This document shows, in pieces, positions 23,016 to 35,286 of a stretch of 64,000 nt of DNA (its first letter is position 1; each line of letters begins with the position of its first letter). The stretch is taken from the NCBI RefSeq assembly GCF_026745355.1, contig NC_079206.1, forward strand, positions 12,058,779 through 12,122,778, in the 5' to 3' direction. A program made the translations under genes and the position numbers. Source of the stretch: Beta vulgaris subsp. vulgaris (lineage: Eukaryota > Streptophyta > Magnoliopsida > Caryophyllales > Amaranthaceae). The notes beneath the pieces are model-generated. The model had not been told where the DNA came from and did no database searches. It saw only the letters and a list, made by a program, of their open reading frames with translations.

Positions 23016-24824
23016 TTGGCCACTACCCATCCCCAAAGCCACCTTTCCCCCTTTTTCCATTCACACATTCTTCAAACCCTAAACCTTCTCATTAAATTGA
23101 GGTTTCTTCTTGAATGTGCTTTGAAATTTCAATTGGGACTCTTGGACACATACTTGGATTTCCTCAATCAAGTCCCCTACATCAATCAATCTTGTACTTC
23201 ACGTGGTATTGTTTATTGTTGATCAATCTTGATTGGTGCTTCGCTCGTGTTGAATTTCTAATTGCCATCGACACTACTCCTGAGCCATCCTCGATGGACG
23301 AAGCTCCCGTTGCGTGAGCTTTCTTTTTCCATTCCCTTACTTTTTACATAGTGAGACATTGTGCTGTATTTAGCTTGGGGGAGGGATATTCTATCCTCTA
23401 TTGCTTTCTAGTGTAGTTTTTATTGCTTTGTAGTTGTTACACGCTTTTGCCTTTCATTAGGAATAGGATTTTACGTGTAACCAAAAAAATGTACTGCTTT
23501 CTTAGTTGCATCATAGTTGCATTTTAGCTAGCTCATTTCATTCTAGTTTTCATCTATGGGACTATTGTTGGCACACCTTCGAGAACTTTGTGGATATCTC
23601 TACTACAGCTCTTCAGCTTTGTTGTACAGTGGTTTCATGATTCTTCATAGCATAATTGTGATACGATTGATTGGCCTTGTTAAGACTGTTTGATCTCTCT
23701 GGCTGGCTTTAACTTTACTGTGCAGACAAAATTGACCCATGTGAGCTCCTGTGCCTAATAAACTGACAAATATGTGTCAGTTATGTTCTTTCATGAGTGA
23801 TTAGTTCCTCAGTTGATGTATTGATCTTGATTTTGACCTGGTACTCCTTGATACTTGATTGTGTACACTATTTGATATGATTGAGGCGTTCATTTCATGA
23901 TTTTAGCTCCAGAGTTCTACTTGTTTACATATTTCCCGTCTCTAGCCCCGCTGAGCTTTCTTGACCTTGCTTGCTACTTTCACCCATATTACAACCCTTA
24001 ACCTCATTTGATTATTGTCCCAAGCCTACTGGGGGAGCAAGTGTTATTTTGGTCATACTGTATTACATGGATGTAGTTAATGTGGTTTTGTTGAAGGAAA
24101 GTGTTATTAATGAGCTTTATCATCGAATTCGAATGTGTTCAAAGAGATTTTGGCAATATGAAAAAGAATGAAGAAAAAGAAATGAAAGAACAAAGAAAGT
24201 GAACATATTTTGAAAGAAAAGTGAAAATTATATATGGGTTACTATGCATGAAAGATATGTGGGATATTTTGGTAATGATGGTGTTATTGAAGCTGTGAAT
24301 GATTTGTTAGGCCGTTTTACATTGATATTTGCTCCCCTTCTTGGCTTTTCCACCACATTTCCCAAAATATGATCCATACCCTTAACCCTAGCCTCATTAC
24401 AACCCTTGAAAGTCCTCTTGATCTTTGTGTGTTCATTTTTCGTGTTAAAGTGAGTCAAAAGGTCAAAGTTAAAGAGTACTGCTTCTTGAGTTGATATATA
24501 TAGGTTGAGATCGTTGAGTGTCATTGATTTTCGCCCTAAACACAAGAGGTATTAGTTCACATACTATAGTGAGGTCTGTCAAGTTTTGTTAAGTCCAGCT
24601 TGGGGGAAAGGGTTTGTGGTAAGATTGTTGAGTTGATTGGTCACATGACGTGCTATGCGGCTTTGTTTTCAGATACTCGATGCTTGGTTCATGTAGATTG
24701 ATATCTCTCGTGTTTTGGATTGTGTGCTTGACCCTGTTTTAGTCCCATATTGTAGGTTATCATTTTCTTCCCGTGTCTATTGTTTGATTGCTTGAGGACA
24801 AGCAACAGTTTAGCTTGGGGAGTT

Positions 24825-26257
24825 TGATGAGTCATATTAATATAGGTATTTCATGATGCATTTAGGTTGCATTTTAGGATCATTTAGTTGCATTCTTAGT
24901 CATAATTGCATATAGTTACTTAAGTTGAGAAGATATCACTCTTGTGTGTGTTTTCGGTGTTTTTGATAGTTTTCAGGTATTGAGAACACAATTGGAGTAT
25001 TATTGGACAAGCTTAAGCATGAGAAGCATCTAGGAAGGAGCTAAGTCAAATGAGAAGTCCAAAGGGCATCTTCGAGTCGGATTGCAACCAAACATAGCGG
25101 AAACATATTAAAAGAAGTATGGAAATTGAGTCATGTGCACTCTTTTGATCATAACTCATTATCCAGAGATCGGAATTTAGTGATTCCAGGTGGGTTGGAA
25201 ACTAGACTTGAAGAGCTTTCCAACGGTATATCACACGCCCCGATACGACTTCTAGTTTGCGAGATAGGTCTTTCAAGTTGACGCTGTTTTGCAGGCGAAA
25301 ACCGCGGCCGCGGTTATTCCGGTTTGCCTAGTCGAATAGGCTTTATCTTTTGACGAATTAGACTCTATTTTTCTAGTTGTTTTAGGAAATAGAAAGGTAA
25401 AAGACTCAAGGGAATATTATTATATCTTATCTTATTTTCTATTTTGTTTTTTGTTTTTTTTTTCATCATTAATTCATTGGAGATTAGAACTCTTTTTTCT
25501 CTCAATTAGTGAAGAACCCTAGTTTTGCTTTTTCCCCAATTACATTGAATTTTCAATAGAAGCTTTGATTTTTGCAAGATTGGTTCTACAATTGGTATTA
25601 TTTCTTTCTCTTCTTATTCCTATTCAATCCTTTATTATTAATTCATGTTTGCTTATTTAATTATGAATATGTTTTCCCCAATTATGATTGAGTAGTCTAT
25701 TTCTAGGGTTTAGGGGATCCATGATCAATTAGGAAGGGATGTTTATTAAAGTATTGATTTTTATTGATGCATGTTGATTCCTATTGAATGTTTTTATGTC
25801 TATTCAATCCAATTTGGCCAGATTTGATTGTTATAGTGTTGCAATATTAGGTTATGCGCCGAGAGGTATAAACTTGATATTAAGGCTAGTTTCAATAGGT
25901 AGAGTTGGTATTAATAAATTGCGAGAGCCTGTTAATACCGTTCTATGGTTGATTTAGACTTGAGAGAGCGAATCAATCTATTTAACTGCATTATTAATTG
26001 TTGATTTTTGTGTTTCATCCCGAAATATTGATCATTGGTGAACCTATGCCCTAGACTTTTTATTATTGATAATTCTTGATATAGTTATAGTCAGTTTAGT
26101 ATAATTACTCACAAACACTCTTTCTATACTCTAGATTTGACTGACAATTAGGAAAAGAACACTGTTTCTCTGTGGATTCGACCCTATTTCCCTGACTACT
26201 ATTTGTTAGAGGACTTTAGGATTACTTTTGATAAGGTGATACGACTTTAGCCTGTCA
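24825..26257 (+). repeat. 3' LTR of the Ty3/gypsy element (1433 bp)
   Basis: It begins TGATGAGTCATATTAATATA directly after the purine tract and ends GACTTTAGCCTGTCA, giving TG...CA termini. The sequence before the end (TGTGGATTCGACCC) is typical of Tat/Athila-type LTRs. The base after CA rejoins LINE coding sequence on the other strand. Confidence 0.7.
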
Positions 26258-26510
26258 AAAGGGCCTTCTTTTTCTTCTTCTTTTTGACATAGTTAAGCAT
26301 TTTATGAGTTAGGAGGCTTTTGTCATTAATCGATATATATCTTCCAGAAATGAAAGCACTCTGGAAGTCTCCTATGAGATGTTTCATCAATGGTTGTAGT
26401 CGTCTAAATAAGCATTTTGAAATTAACTTGTATGAAGTATTACACTTGTTTGAGATAGTTTCAAGATTATTTTTTTTACAAGAGATTAAGTTAGGACATT
26501 CTTCTATCAA
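26258..26510 (-). mobile_element. LINE reverse transcriptase fragment, 5' partner of 17300-18833
   Basis: The minus strand encodes NTSYKLISKCLFRRLQPLMK, HLIGDFQSAFISGRYIS and LLTHKMLNYVKK. These match the N-terminal RT region of plant L1 elements (xYKIISKxLxxRLxPLxxxLIxxxQSAFIxGRxIxDN). The match stops at the LTR junction. The next RT motif appears on the same strand at 18833. Confidence 0.8.
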
Positions 26511-26622
26511 GGGAGTTTCAAGATTTTTCTTATCAAGATGATTTGCAAGACTTGTTATAGTTTCGAGTATGTTTGTATATTACGTGAAAGTTATTTATTG
26601 TATCTCGAAATTGGAGAAGTGT

Positions 26623-26838
26623 ATTAGAGTTATGGTAAGTATATTATATTAGAGCCCTAGCTAATAAGGAAACGAGTACAATGATATGGATACAACCCTA
26701 TTTATATAGTACAATGACCTTGGACAATAAGCTAACCCTAGAATCCTAATAAAGATACTTATCTAATATCATAAGGAAGCTATACTCGTCCCTTATCAGT
26801 CTAGGACTCTAATATAATATACTTACCATAACTCTAAT
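26623..26838. mobile_element. MITE (216 bp) with perfect 32-bp inverted repeats
   Basis: ATTAGAGTTATGGTAAGTAT and the next 12 bases at 26623-26654 are exactly complementary to 26807-26838. GAAGTG lies beside each end (26616-26621 and 26839-26844) and may be a short target duplication. The interior has no coding potential. Superfamily unknown. Confidence 0.75.
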
Positions 26839-26844
26839 GAAGTG

Positions 26845-28099
26845 GAAGGGTAGTAAGCCATGAGTTGTAGGTTCAATGGAGAAGTGGAAGGAGGGTCAAA
26901 GAGCTCTGGAATATGTTGTACTTAGGTATTTTATAAGACGGTACGGTGTAAATGTAATTTATCTTACTATTTTTTTATAATAAAAAATTGATTGTTGTAC
27001 ACCTGTATTTGGTTCACTAGACTTGTTTCAATGTATTTACTTTGTTTGATTAGAAGGTTTAATATATAAATAAGGTTACCTTTTATATAATTGAACGGGT
27101 TAAGATAGAGAATTTTTTACCTCAAAGTCTATAGTAGACTAGTAGTATTTGTATCTCATTTGTTTTTGTTAGGAAAGGATGTTGTAATGTTTGATTAATG
27201 TGGAACAATCAATGAAATAGTAAGGATGAGAAAAACAATAAAGAAGATAAACAAGAGAACACAAGGATTTACGTGTTTTGGTCAAAAATAGACCTATGTA
27301 CATATGTGGGGGGAATCAAGAGCTTTTTCATTATGATAGAGAAAAACAAAGAGAATAATACAAGGGAGTCCTAGCTAAATACTATAGGCTAAAAGTTGTG
27401 TATCAAATAATGATCACCAATAGGGTCTTTTTATAACATAAGGAAAACCTAACCCTAGCATAAGCTCCTAGCATAACTCTAGTGACGGCTTAAAAACTTA
27501 GGGTTAAAAAACAATGCAAAAACTCGTCAAAACGCGTTGCCTGGGTCAAACCGTCTGGTCAGGTGCGGGACGAAATTCCAATTTCGTCAGTTCTTCGTAA
27601 AACAGCCCTAACTTTCTCGTTTTTCAGCGAAATTGGTTAAATGCTTGGAACAAACTATCACCTTCAATTTGAATCACATTAAAACCATTTACAAATTCAA
27701 AGATATGTGCATTGAAAATCAAGCTTATATCATTTTTACAAGATTTTATATCACAAATAACAGTTGCGTACTCAGAAATTTTGTCTATTAATTGCATGAA
27801 GGGGTGTCATTTGTTTCTACATCATTAATTTATTATTCGTACTCTATTTAGTTTTGATTAGTCTTATTTCCCCCCCTGGCTTGAGCTTTAAGTGCTCTTT
27901 TGCTTTCTTTTTTCAAGAATTTGTTTTTCTTACGCCTATTGGCTTCAACTAAGAGGTTTGATTTGTCTCCATCAAATATTTTATCGAGCAAATCTCTTTA
28001 GTTGACCGTCTCGTGATTCAGTTTGCAACTAGTACTAAGAAAACAAAATGGCTTACTAGTGTGATGGTAAATATATTAAACCTAATCACTTAATTACTT
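26845..28099. other. Intergenic, no gene seen
   Basis: AT-rich sequence without a supported reading frame. The part at 27160-27560 (AACACAAGGATTTACGTG and flanks) recalls LTR-type sequence, but I could not find paired ends. Confidence 0.4.
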
Positions 28100-28101
28100 A
28101 A

Positions 28102-28932
28102 GACATGTTTGGCAAAATTAGGCTACTAGCGGTTATTTTTTTTTTATCCATATGAGCCACGAAAGCGATACAAAGTACAAAGAATGGGAGGGAATTCGAA
28201 CCTGTGACCTATCGTTCACAGCACCTCAATCTTAACCACTAGGCCAAGACATGTTTGGCAAAATTAAGCTACTAGCGGTTATGATAGCGGCTCGATGTTA
28301 CATTACTGGTACCTGTTGGGGGTAGCTATTATTTGTTTATTAGTTGTTGTTAGCGATTAGAACTTAAAATATTTGTTTAATTAGAAGTATTTGGCAAAAG
28401 TAACTCTTGAAATCGTAAAGGGCGACAAATGACATTTATTCAAATATGAAATGAACTTCAACAATTTTATCATTTAGTTCCATAGTTAAATTCAATATTT
28501 ATTTTTCAAATAAGTTACATAGAAAAAGGAGTATACAACTTTATAACTACTCAAATGTATATATTTAAGATAATATTCAAATCTTTAAAAATTTATATTA
28601 CCTATTTTAATTAAAATGCTTGTGGAATTTGGAGTATAATATATTGTGAAATATTAGTTATATTTTTTTTAAAAATAAATATTTAAATTACATCTTTGCT
28701 ATTGCAAAGGAAAAACAATGAACGCCATAAAAAAGCCATTAATAAACAGAAAGAAGACAGAGAAATTTTAATCATTGGTTAAAAATTCTACCTTATAATA
28801 TTATAATAGCGTTTATTCGCTAGACCGCTACCTATAAATCTCAAAAGTTAATTGGATCAACGTTCTACGATCGCTACCCATAATCTACTATAAATACTAC
28901 CCGTTACTACAACCATTACCTTACCAAACACC
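28102..28932. mobile_element. Possible hAT-like MITE hosting a SINE
   Basis: The left end GACATGTTTGGCAAAATTA and the complement of the right end, TGGGTGTTTGGTAAGG, share the TGTTTGG core seen in many plant MITEs. The interior repeats GCTACC/GCGGTTA-type motifs in both orientations. Target duplication not established. Confidence 0.35.
28137..28245 (-). mobile_element. tRNA-derived SINE flanked by a 37-bp duplication
   Basis: On the minus strand the head reads GGCCTAGTGGTTAAGATTG (A-box) and CACAGGTTCGAATTCCC (B-box) and ends in an A run. The 37 bases at 28100-28136 are repeated at 28246-28282 with one mismatch, starting AAGACATGTTTGGCAAAATT. The duplication defines the insertion, but it is longer than the usual SINE duplication. 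Confidence 0.8.
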
Positions 28933-29339
28933 CATGATTTTTGTATGTAGCATACTGATTTTGTTCAATCTTTACCTGCTACCTAAAATGTTAGTACCAA
29001 ATAGGGTCTTAACCTAATTAACATATTTGAGCTCGATTTGAATTTCTTATACTATTATGTTTTACTTAATGTAAATATATATTTTCAATTTTTTGTGCAT
29101 ATATTTTAATATTATATATACTCTAATATAAAATTTATTATAAAGTAGATAACAAATTAATTGGAAAACATAACTAACACTAAGAATTCACTTCATTTCC
29201 CAATTACAATGTTTATATTAGTACTAGAGTTTCTAAATAATTACATACTTCCTCTAATTGCTGTAACTTAGCAATAAATATTAGAATTAATGTAATTGTT
29301 TGAAAATATTTCACAACAATTAAATAGAGAAAAAAAGAT

Positions 29340-30120
29340 TTCGGTATTTCGGTTAACCGTTTACTCAAAAATCATAAACGTAATTGTACCATTTAACCGC
29401 TAATTTTTTCGGTTCGGTAACTGTACCGTTCAAATTTTTTTTTGTCGGTACAGTAACCACCCATTTAGACCGGTTTTTCGATTTTTTATGAACACCCTAG
29501 TGTTGACCAAAACCACTTATGCGACATAGTGACCATTTTTTAATTATAGTCACCTTTTACAATCTAAATTTACAGTAATCCACCATTATCTAACATAGTG
29601 ATAGTTTATTCCCATACAATTACCCTTTTTTACATTAGGTTATTATAATTCAATGTACACTTTTTAGTTAATATAATAATTTTTTTCTCACATTGTCATC
29701 GTTACAATCTATATCTATACTCCTTTTTATGTCTATTGTTTTATAACATCGTGTTTTTTTTTTATAAATCACATAGAGGTGATCAACATGGGCCCGACCC
29801 GAAAATGAGCTTTTTTTTTTTTGCATGTGCTTCGGACCCGATTCGTTTTTGGATAAAAAAAACAGGCGCGGGCAACTTAAATATGCAAAACTAGTCTAAA
29901 TTTTGGCCCTGCATGAAAAGCTCGTTTGGCTCGGCTTGAATTTGCGAGTATCGGTGTGGGGACTTTGGCCAGGTTGCTTGGTCCGACCCGATCAAAGGAT
30001 TCGGTCTGAAATGGACTACTTTTTTTTGACCAAGCACAGCCTGACACGATCCATAATCAACTCTAAAATTACATATACTAGCATTAAATCTACACTAAAT
30101 TTAGTGTACACTAGGTTGAT
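29340..30120. other. Truncated hAT-type ends, no gene
   Basis: A right end ATTTTTTATGAACACCCTA stops at 29499, after GGTTCGGTAAC-like subterminal repeats. A left-type end TAGAGGTGATCAACATGG starts at 29774, followed by GGGCCCGACCCG and related motifs. Neither has a partner end that I can find. Open frames here are chance. Confidence 0.35.
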
Positions 30121-30301
30121 ATAAGTTTCTAACTCTCCCCATATTCTCTCAAATGTTCGAATCACAAATAGTGGATCAAAATACTATAGAAATTGAAATC
30201 TAATCAGGATTCATGTCCTTACCATTTTTTTAAAAAAATAATTCGAGGGAAGATTTATACTTCATTTCATTTCTATGGTTGCTGTTGTGAGATTGGCCAT
30301 A

Positions 30302-30392
30302 GGCCCATAAAGATATAAAAGAAAAACCCATTTCTTAAGAATCAGTTTCTACAATTGAGCCATGAGAAAGCCTTAAGTAATATATAAGCCCA
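30302..30392 (+). promoter_or_regulatory. Promoter region of bL19c: site II motifs and TATA
   Basis: GGCCCA at 30302-30307 and AGCCCA at 30387-30392 are site II-type (TGGGCC/T) elements, frequent upstream of plant ribosomal protein genes. TATATAA lies at 30381-30387. The coding start is at 30579. Confidence 0.5.
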
Positions 30393-30578
30393 TCATTTTA
30401 CACAGAGAAGACACAAGTTTAACGGATAGGTGCCAAAAAGTAGAAGATTGAAACTAGATAAGCCTCTCTCATCCTTTCTCCTTCTGATAGCACCAAACCA
30501 AACTCTCACTTCATTTCAATGACTTAAATTTTCCACTGAATCATCTCAAACCTCATCCTTTCTCTCTATTCTTCGTCA

Positions 30579-33195
30579 ATGGCGTCCAAAATTCTTCCAC
30601 AGGTTACTTTCTCTCTCCTCTTTTTCTCTTTTCTGAAGCTCTTTTAAATGGAGAATTTAGCTTATGTTTTTTTTTTACTCTTTTACAGGCAATTCTTACG
30701 ATTCCGTCGAATCATTCACTTCAATGTCCGCCATTGAAGAAGCAGTTAGGGTTTCCAGTTGAAACTTATCGCCGATTTTCTCTCTCCAACTCCAGAGGTA
30801 ATTCTATGGTTTCTAGGGCTTCGTCTAACCTCTTTAGCTCTAATTTCAGCACAATTTTCAATTTTCCCGCGAGAAATTCCTTCGTTGTGAGGTCTGAAGC
30901 TGAGGAGAGCTCCGCCGCTTTAGCTGAGATTGTTGAGGAGGAATTGCCGGAGAATTCGGAAGCCGAAGCCGTAGAAGAAGATGAACCTAGGTCACCTTTT
31001 AAGCCAAGGACTAAGTTGGGAGACGTAATGGGGGTAAAATTGTTCACATTGCTTTTTTTTTTTGTAGTTTAAATGTACTATATAACTGAATTCAATTGGA
31101 GTATATGTGTTTATTACTTTTAGTTTTTGAGGAAATGCTTCTTGTCTTAGAGAAATTTCAGGTCATTTGGTTGTTATGAAATGTTAATAATGTTGCAAGC
31201 ATAATATTGTATTGGGAAAATTTGATATCCAATCTTTTGCTGGAATTTATTTGGAAGACACATGAGGAAAAGAAAAAGGGTGTGTTTAGCAGTAGCTTTT
31301 GTTTTCATGATGAATCTGACCAAAATGTATAACAATGATCATCTGGAAAGGTTAAGGGACTTGGTTGTTAGTAATGATTATGAGATTGCATTTGGATGTA
31401 ATCATGGAGTAAAGAAGGTTTAAATTAGGGATTCGCAGTATTTTTTTAAGAAAAAAAAAACTGTTTGGAATCGAACAAGAGAGCAATTGATGCTTATAAG
31501 GAGCAGTTCGAATTTGATCTTATTGAGCTTGAAATGAGGGGTTGACAATTTGGTTTTTTGTTTGGTTAGATATTGAACAAGAGGGCAGTTGAAGCTTCGG
31601 AGGAGCAACGTCCAGTGCCAGACATCAGGACTGGAGACGTTGTGCAAATTAGATTGGTTAGTAGTGGTTGTGAATTTTCTTTGTCATTATGGATTTCAGC
31701 AGTTTCAAGTGCTTACTCGTGCTCTATTGATTTCTTTGCTGGTTCATCTGTACAGGAAGTTCCAGAAAATAGGCGTAGGCTATCAGTGTACAAAGGTATT
31801 GTAATTTCAAGGCAGAATGCAGGTATTCATACCACCATTCGGATTCGGAGGATCATCGCTGGTGTAGGTGTCGAGATTGTATTCCCCCTGTAAGTATCAG
31901 TGTTTCCTTGTGCTTAGTTTATCGTTAATTCATTATGCTTTGTGTTAGGTGGGTAGGGTTATTGAAGCTCTATTGCTGCCTATATATATTACTATTTGTA
32001 GTGCTAACAGCAGGATAAATTTGCTATTCTGTAACCATATCTACATATTCTGATGCGAAGTTTAAGCGAATAAAAGCTCTGTCCTTTGACAGAAGTAGGT
32101 TGTATTCCCAAGCTGAACTGACAGGAACCGAGGCTCCATCATTGACTAATTTTGTCTGATAATTCTCGATGCCTCATTTAAAAATCACTTAAGAGGTGCA
32201 TCACACCTAATCTTGATGCTCCACCATTACATGCTGGATTATGGGCAAGAGCAATATAGCAGCACACAGATACTAGAGCTTCTGACTTTTGCCAGAGTTT
32301 GTAGCTACTTAGCATTCTCCTTAACATTTGTGAACTAGACCATGCCACACAATAGTGCTTCTAACTTCTAACAAATAATAAAGCTCATGTCTTGGGCAAT
32401 GTAAGGATGGTAATTGTTTGACATGTTCTTGATGTTTTCTAGTGTAAAAGTTGTTCGATATGCAAAATGTAATGCTGCATTTTTGCTTGATCACTCACTT
32501 AGGGGTATTCTTCAACTAATGATATTGATACTTCTTGGCTGTTGATAAGAGAGCCTTAGAGATCCATTGAACATCTGGCGGTTACAGCAAAGCCGTATTA
32601 ATCTTTGTTGCAATTGCAACAAGCTTTAGTCAAGTTTAGAGGTGATCAAGGATGATGGAAAGTATCTTTACAAATGGGACTAAGATTATGGGAGTAATTG
32701 CTGAAATATTTATCATGTAAGACTACCTGTGTTTGGGAATAAGAGTCGCATAAACTACTACTAGTTTGGATGATCGAAAAAAATTGTCACCTTTCCTAAA
32801 ATATTATAGTTTACTCAGAGACCGGTTAAGGTTGAGATGTAGCGTTGCAAACACAAACACTAACAGTCTTAGATTTGTCCAACTTTTACAAAGGATCATC
32901 AAGTAAGATAGTGTCTTATCCTTTATAATAAATCTACGAGAGGTTGTAACAATGTGACGAGTATTTCCAAAGTAGAAAATAATTTATGTTTAGATGTGTT
33001 TAGCATCCTGAAATTTGTTTATGCTGTGCAAGTATTTTGCTGCTGCTTTTTCTTCTCAAACATGCTTCTATGTAATATATGTTCAGGTACTCACCAAATA
33101 TCAAGGAAATAAAAGTAGTTGCTCACAGGAAGGTTAGGAAGGCCAGGCTATATTATCTAAGAGACAAACTTCCCAGGCTCTCTACTTTCAAGTGA
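30579..33195 (+). CDS. RPL19: 50S ribosomal protein L19, chloroplast precursor (bL19c), 232 aa
   Basis: Five exons: 30579-30602, 30689-31033, 31570-31656, 31756-31889 and 33087-33195 (699 nt, all GT-AG, in frame). The precursor starts [18 protein letters not shown] Ser/Arg-rich transit peptide runs to about residue 76 ([11 protein letters not shown]), followed by an acidic Glu/Ala-rich stretch. The L19 core covers the last ~115 residues, with [50 protein letters not shown] and the C-terminal [20 protein letters not shown]. bL19 sits at the interface between the large and small subunits of the plastid ribosome. The transit peptide resembles spinach L19 as I recall it. The last intron is 1.2 kb and the others are short. 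Confidence 0.95.
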
Positions 33196-33416
33196 AAACA
33201 TAGAATTGGCTGAACTTTTCTCATCTTGGAAGCTTTTCATGCTTTTATCAGTGTTTATGGTTTAAGTTGTTTTCATATTGAAAGAAATTCTTTTTGGAAG
33301 ATATATTTTATTTTGAGTAAACTTCTACTTGTAATTTTGGTCCTGGAAACCCCTGGAGAGAGTAGATACAATCGTACAATGTGGGTTGTTTATATCTTTA
33401 CGAATGTTTATGAAAA

Positions 33417-34571
33417 TCTCTATTATGAAGTATAAGGGAAGGGGGAGCTATGGTGTCCTCTTTTGAACTAACTATTTTGCCCCCTTCCCTTTCTAAATTA
33501 CAAAAGGAATCCCAAAATTAAAATCGAGACTCAAAAAAAACTACCGAAAATTAATTTACAACATTCATTCACAAATCACTCACAAATCACTTAAAAGAAG
33601 AAACTTTAGAAACCTCTCATACAATTAAGAAAATCATGTTGCAAATTATTCAAATAATCAAAAAACTTTATTAAAACTTAAAATTAACATACAAAGTAAA
33701 ACTAATAATCTAGAACATCAATACATAAAAAAACATTTACTACAAAATTTACTTACAAATCACTGTTCTCAAGAACCATTCACAATTACTCACAAAAGTT
33801 ACTTATAAACACAAATTTGAGAAAAACATAAGATTTTGACGGTGATATCACACATTCATCCATCGGCATAATTTGCGAACTTCCAAATTATTTCACATTA
33901 GTTGAAACAAACAATAGGAAATTAGTTGACTGTTATGTAGTTAAAAAAAATGGAGATGACAACAATGAATTCAAAAGGGCTTTTATACAATCAGACTTAA
34001 ATTTAATTCATTTTCACATAAAACAAATTTAGTTTTTTCTAAAAAAAATGCCAATATTTGAATTTTTGCCCAAGACTTTTGCAAAAAATCCATGTTCAGA
34101 AATAAATTTTGAAAAACAAAACAATATCAAATTTTTTGCAAAAATCCATTTTCAGAAAAAAAAAACTAAATTAATTTGCAAAAAGTAATGATTTTGTTTT
34201 TCTAAAAAAAAATTCCAATATCAAATTGTGTATGAAAAAATCAAAATTTCATTTCAAATATAATTGAAGCTAAAAGTGTTAAAATTTAGAAAAGGACCAA
34301 ATTTGAAATGATGGAAATTTTTAAATATCAATGTGTGCAAACAAAATTTAGAAGTTAGACAAGGAAAAAAAACTGAGGTGTATTTGTAGTGAAATTATAA
34401 TTTAGAAGTTAGATGAGGAAAAAAAATTATTTACTTTTTCATAGTGTTTCCTATATATAATGAAACTCTTACATATATTTGGACCTATCTCTTTCTATTA
34501 TATTATAGCGATTAATTATCAAGGTAAAAAGGTTTATGTAAAATATCATTCAAGAATTAAATTACAACATA
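33417..34571 (+). mobile_element. Helitron copy with 5' end only
   Basis: A|TCTCTATTATGAAGTATAAG opens it and GGGAAGGGGGAGCTATGGTG follows, as in the copies at 34572 and 35287. Further homology (CACTCACAAATCACTTA, TTTTGCAAAAATCC) continues. No 3' hairpin or CTAG end is seen before the next copy starts, so it is truncated or shares the end at 35184. Confidence 0.55.
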
Positions 34572-35184
34572 TCTCTATTATATAAGGGAAGGGGAGCTAT
34601 GGTGTCCCCGAATGAAGAGACTATTTTATCCCTTTTCCTTTCTAAATTACAAATCCACTTACAAACCAAAGGGAGATTCAAATAAAAATACTGGAAATAA
34701 AATTATAACAATCACTCACAAGTCAACTAAAATCATAGAATTGTATAATTTACATTATACAAATCACTCAAATGATGAAACTTTACAAAAACCAAAAGAT
34801 TAACTTACAAACTACAACCAATACACTACAACGTCAATACATACTCACAAAAATTTGACTTGAAATCCAAGTGTCCACTTTCTTCACAATATATGAAGTA
34901 GTGTACTTAATTCAAAAATCAACTAAAAAATTATAATATTAGAAATCAGAATAGATTCAATAAAATTTCTATTTTGTTAATAGAATTTTGACCTTAAAAG
35001 TAAAAAAAAAAAAAGACTGGTGAGAGACTTAAGTGACAGAGACTAAACCAATTAAATTTTGTAAATAAAAACAATTATACTTTGTATGTCTAATGTTCAA
35101 ATTTTGACTTTTACATACGTCGAAAAAAATAAAATTTCTGTTTTGAAAAAAATCCAAGCACGCATCGCGTGCAAAAAATGCTAG
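34572..35184 (+). mobile_element. Non-autonomous Helitron (613 bp)
   Basis: The start A|TCTCTATTATATAAGGGAAG and the end GCACGCATCGCGTGC hairpin followed by AAAAAATGCTAG|T are diagnostic of Helitrons. No replicase-helicase is encoded. Confidence 0.8.
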
Positions 35185-35286
35185 TATCATATGTGAAATA
35201 ATTTATATCATAGTTACCAAATTAAAAGTTTCCCCTTGCATAGGGACTTTTTTTTTTTTGACAACGGGTAAACAATTTTATTGATA

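Larger units (their letters stand above)
18834..26257 (+). mobile_element. Ty3/gypsy Tat/Athila-like element, non-coding remnant, inserted in a LINE
   Basis: The right side ends in an LTR (24825-26257) preceded by a polypurine-like tract AGCTTGGGGAG after TTGCTTGAGGACAAGCAA, an arrangement I associate with Tat/Athila elements. No gag-pol frame survives. The left boundary is set by the end of the LINE sequence at 18833, where AAAGG matches the AAAGG immediately after the LTR (26258-26262). However, no 5' LTR is visible at 18834, so the left end is either decayed or deleted. A hAT element interrupts it at 19561-23015. Confidence 0.6.
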
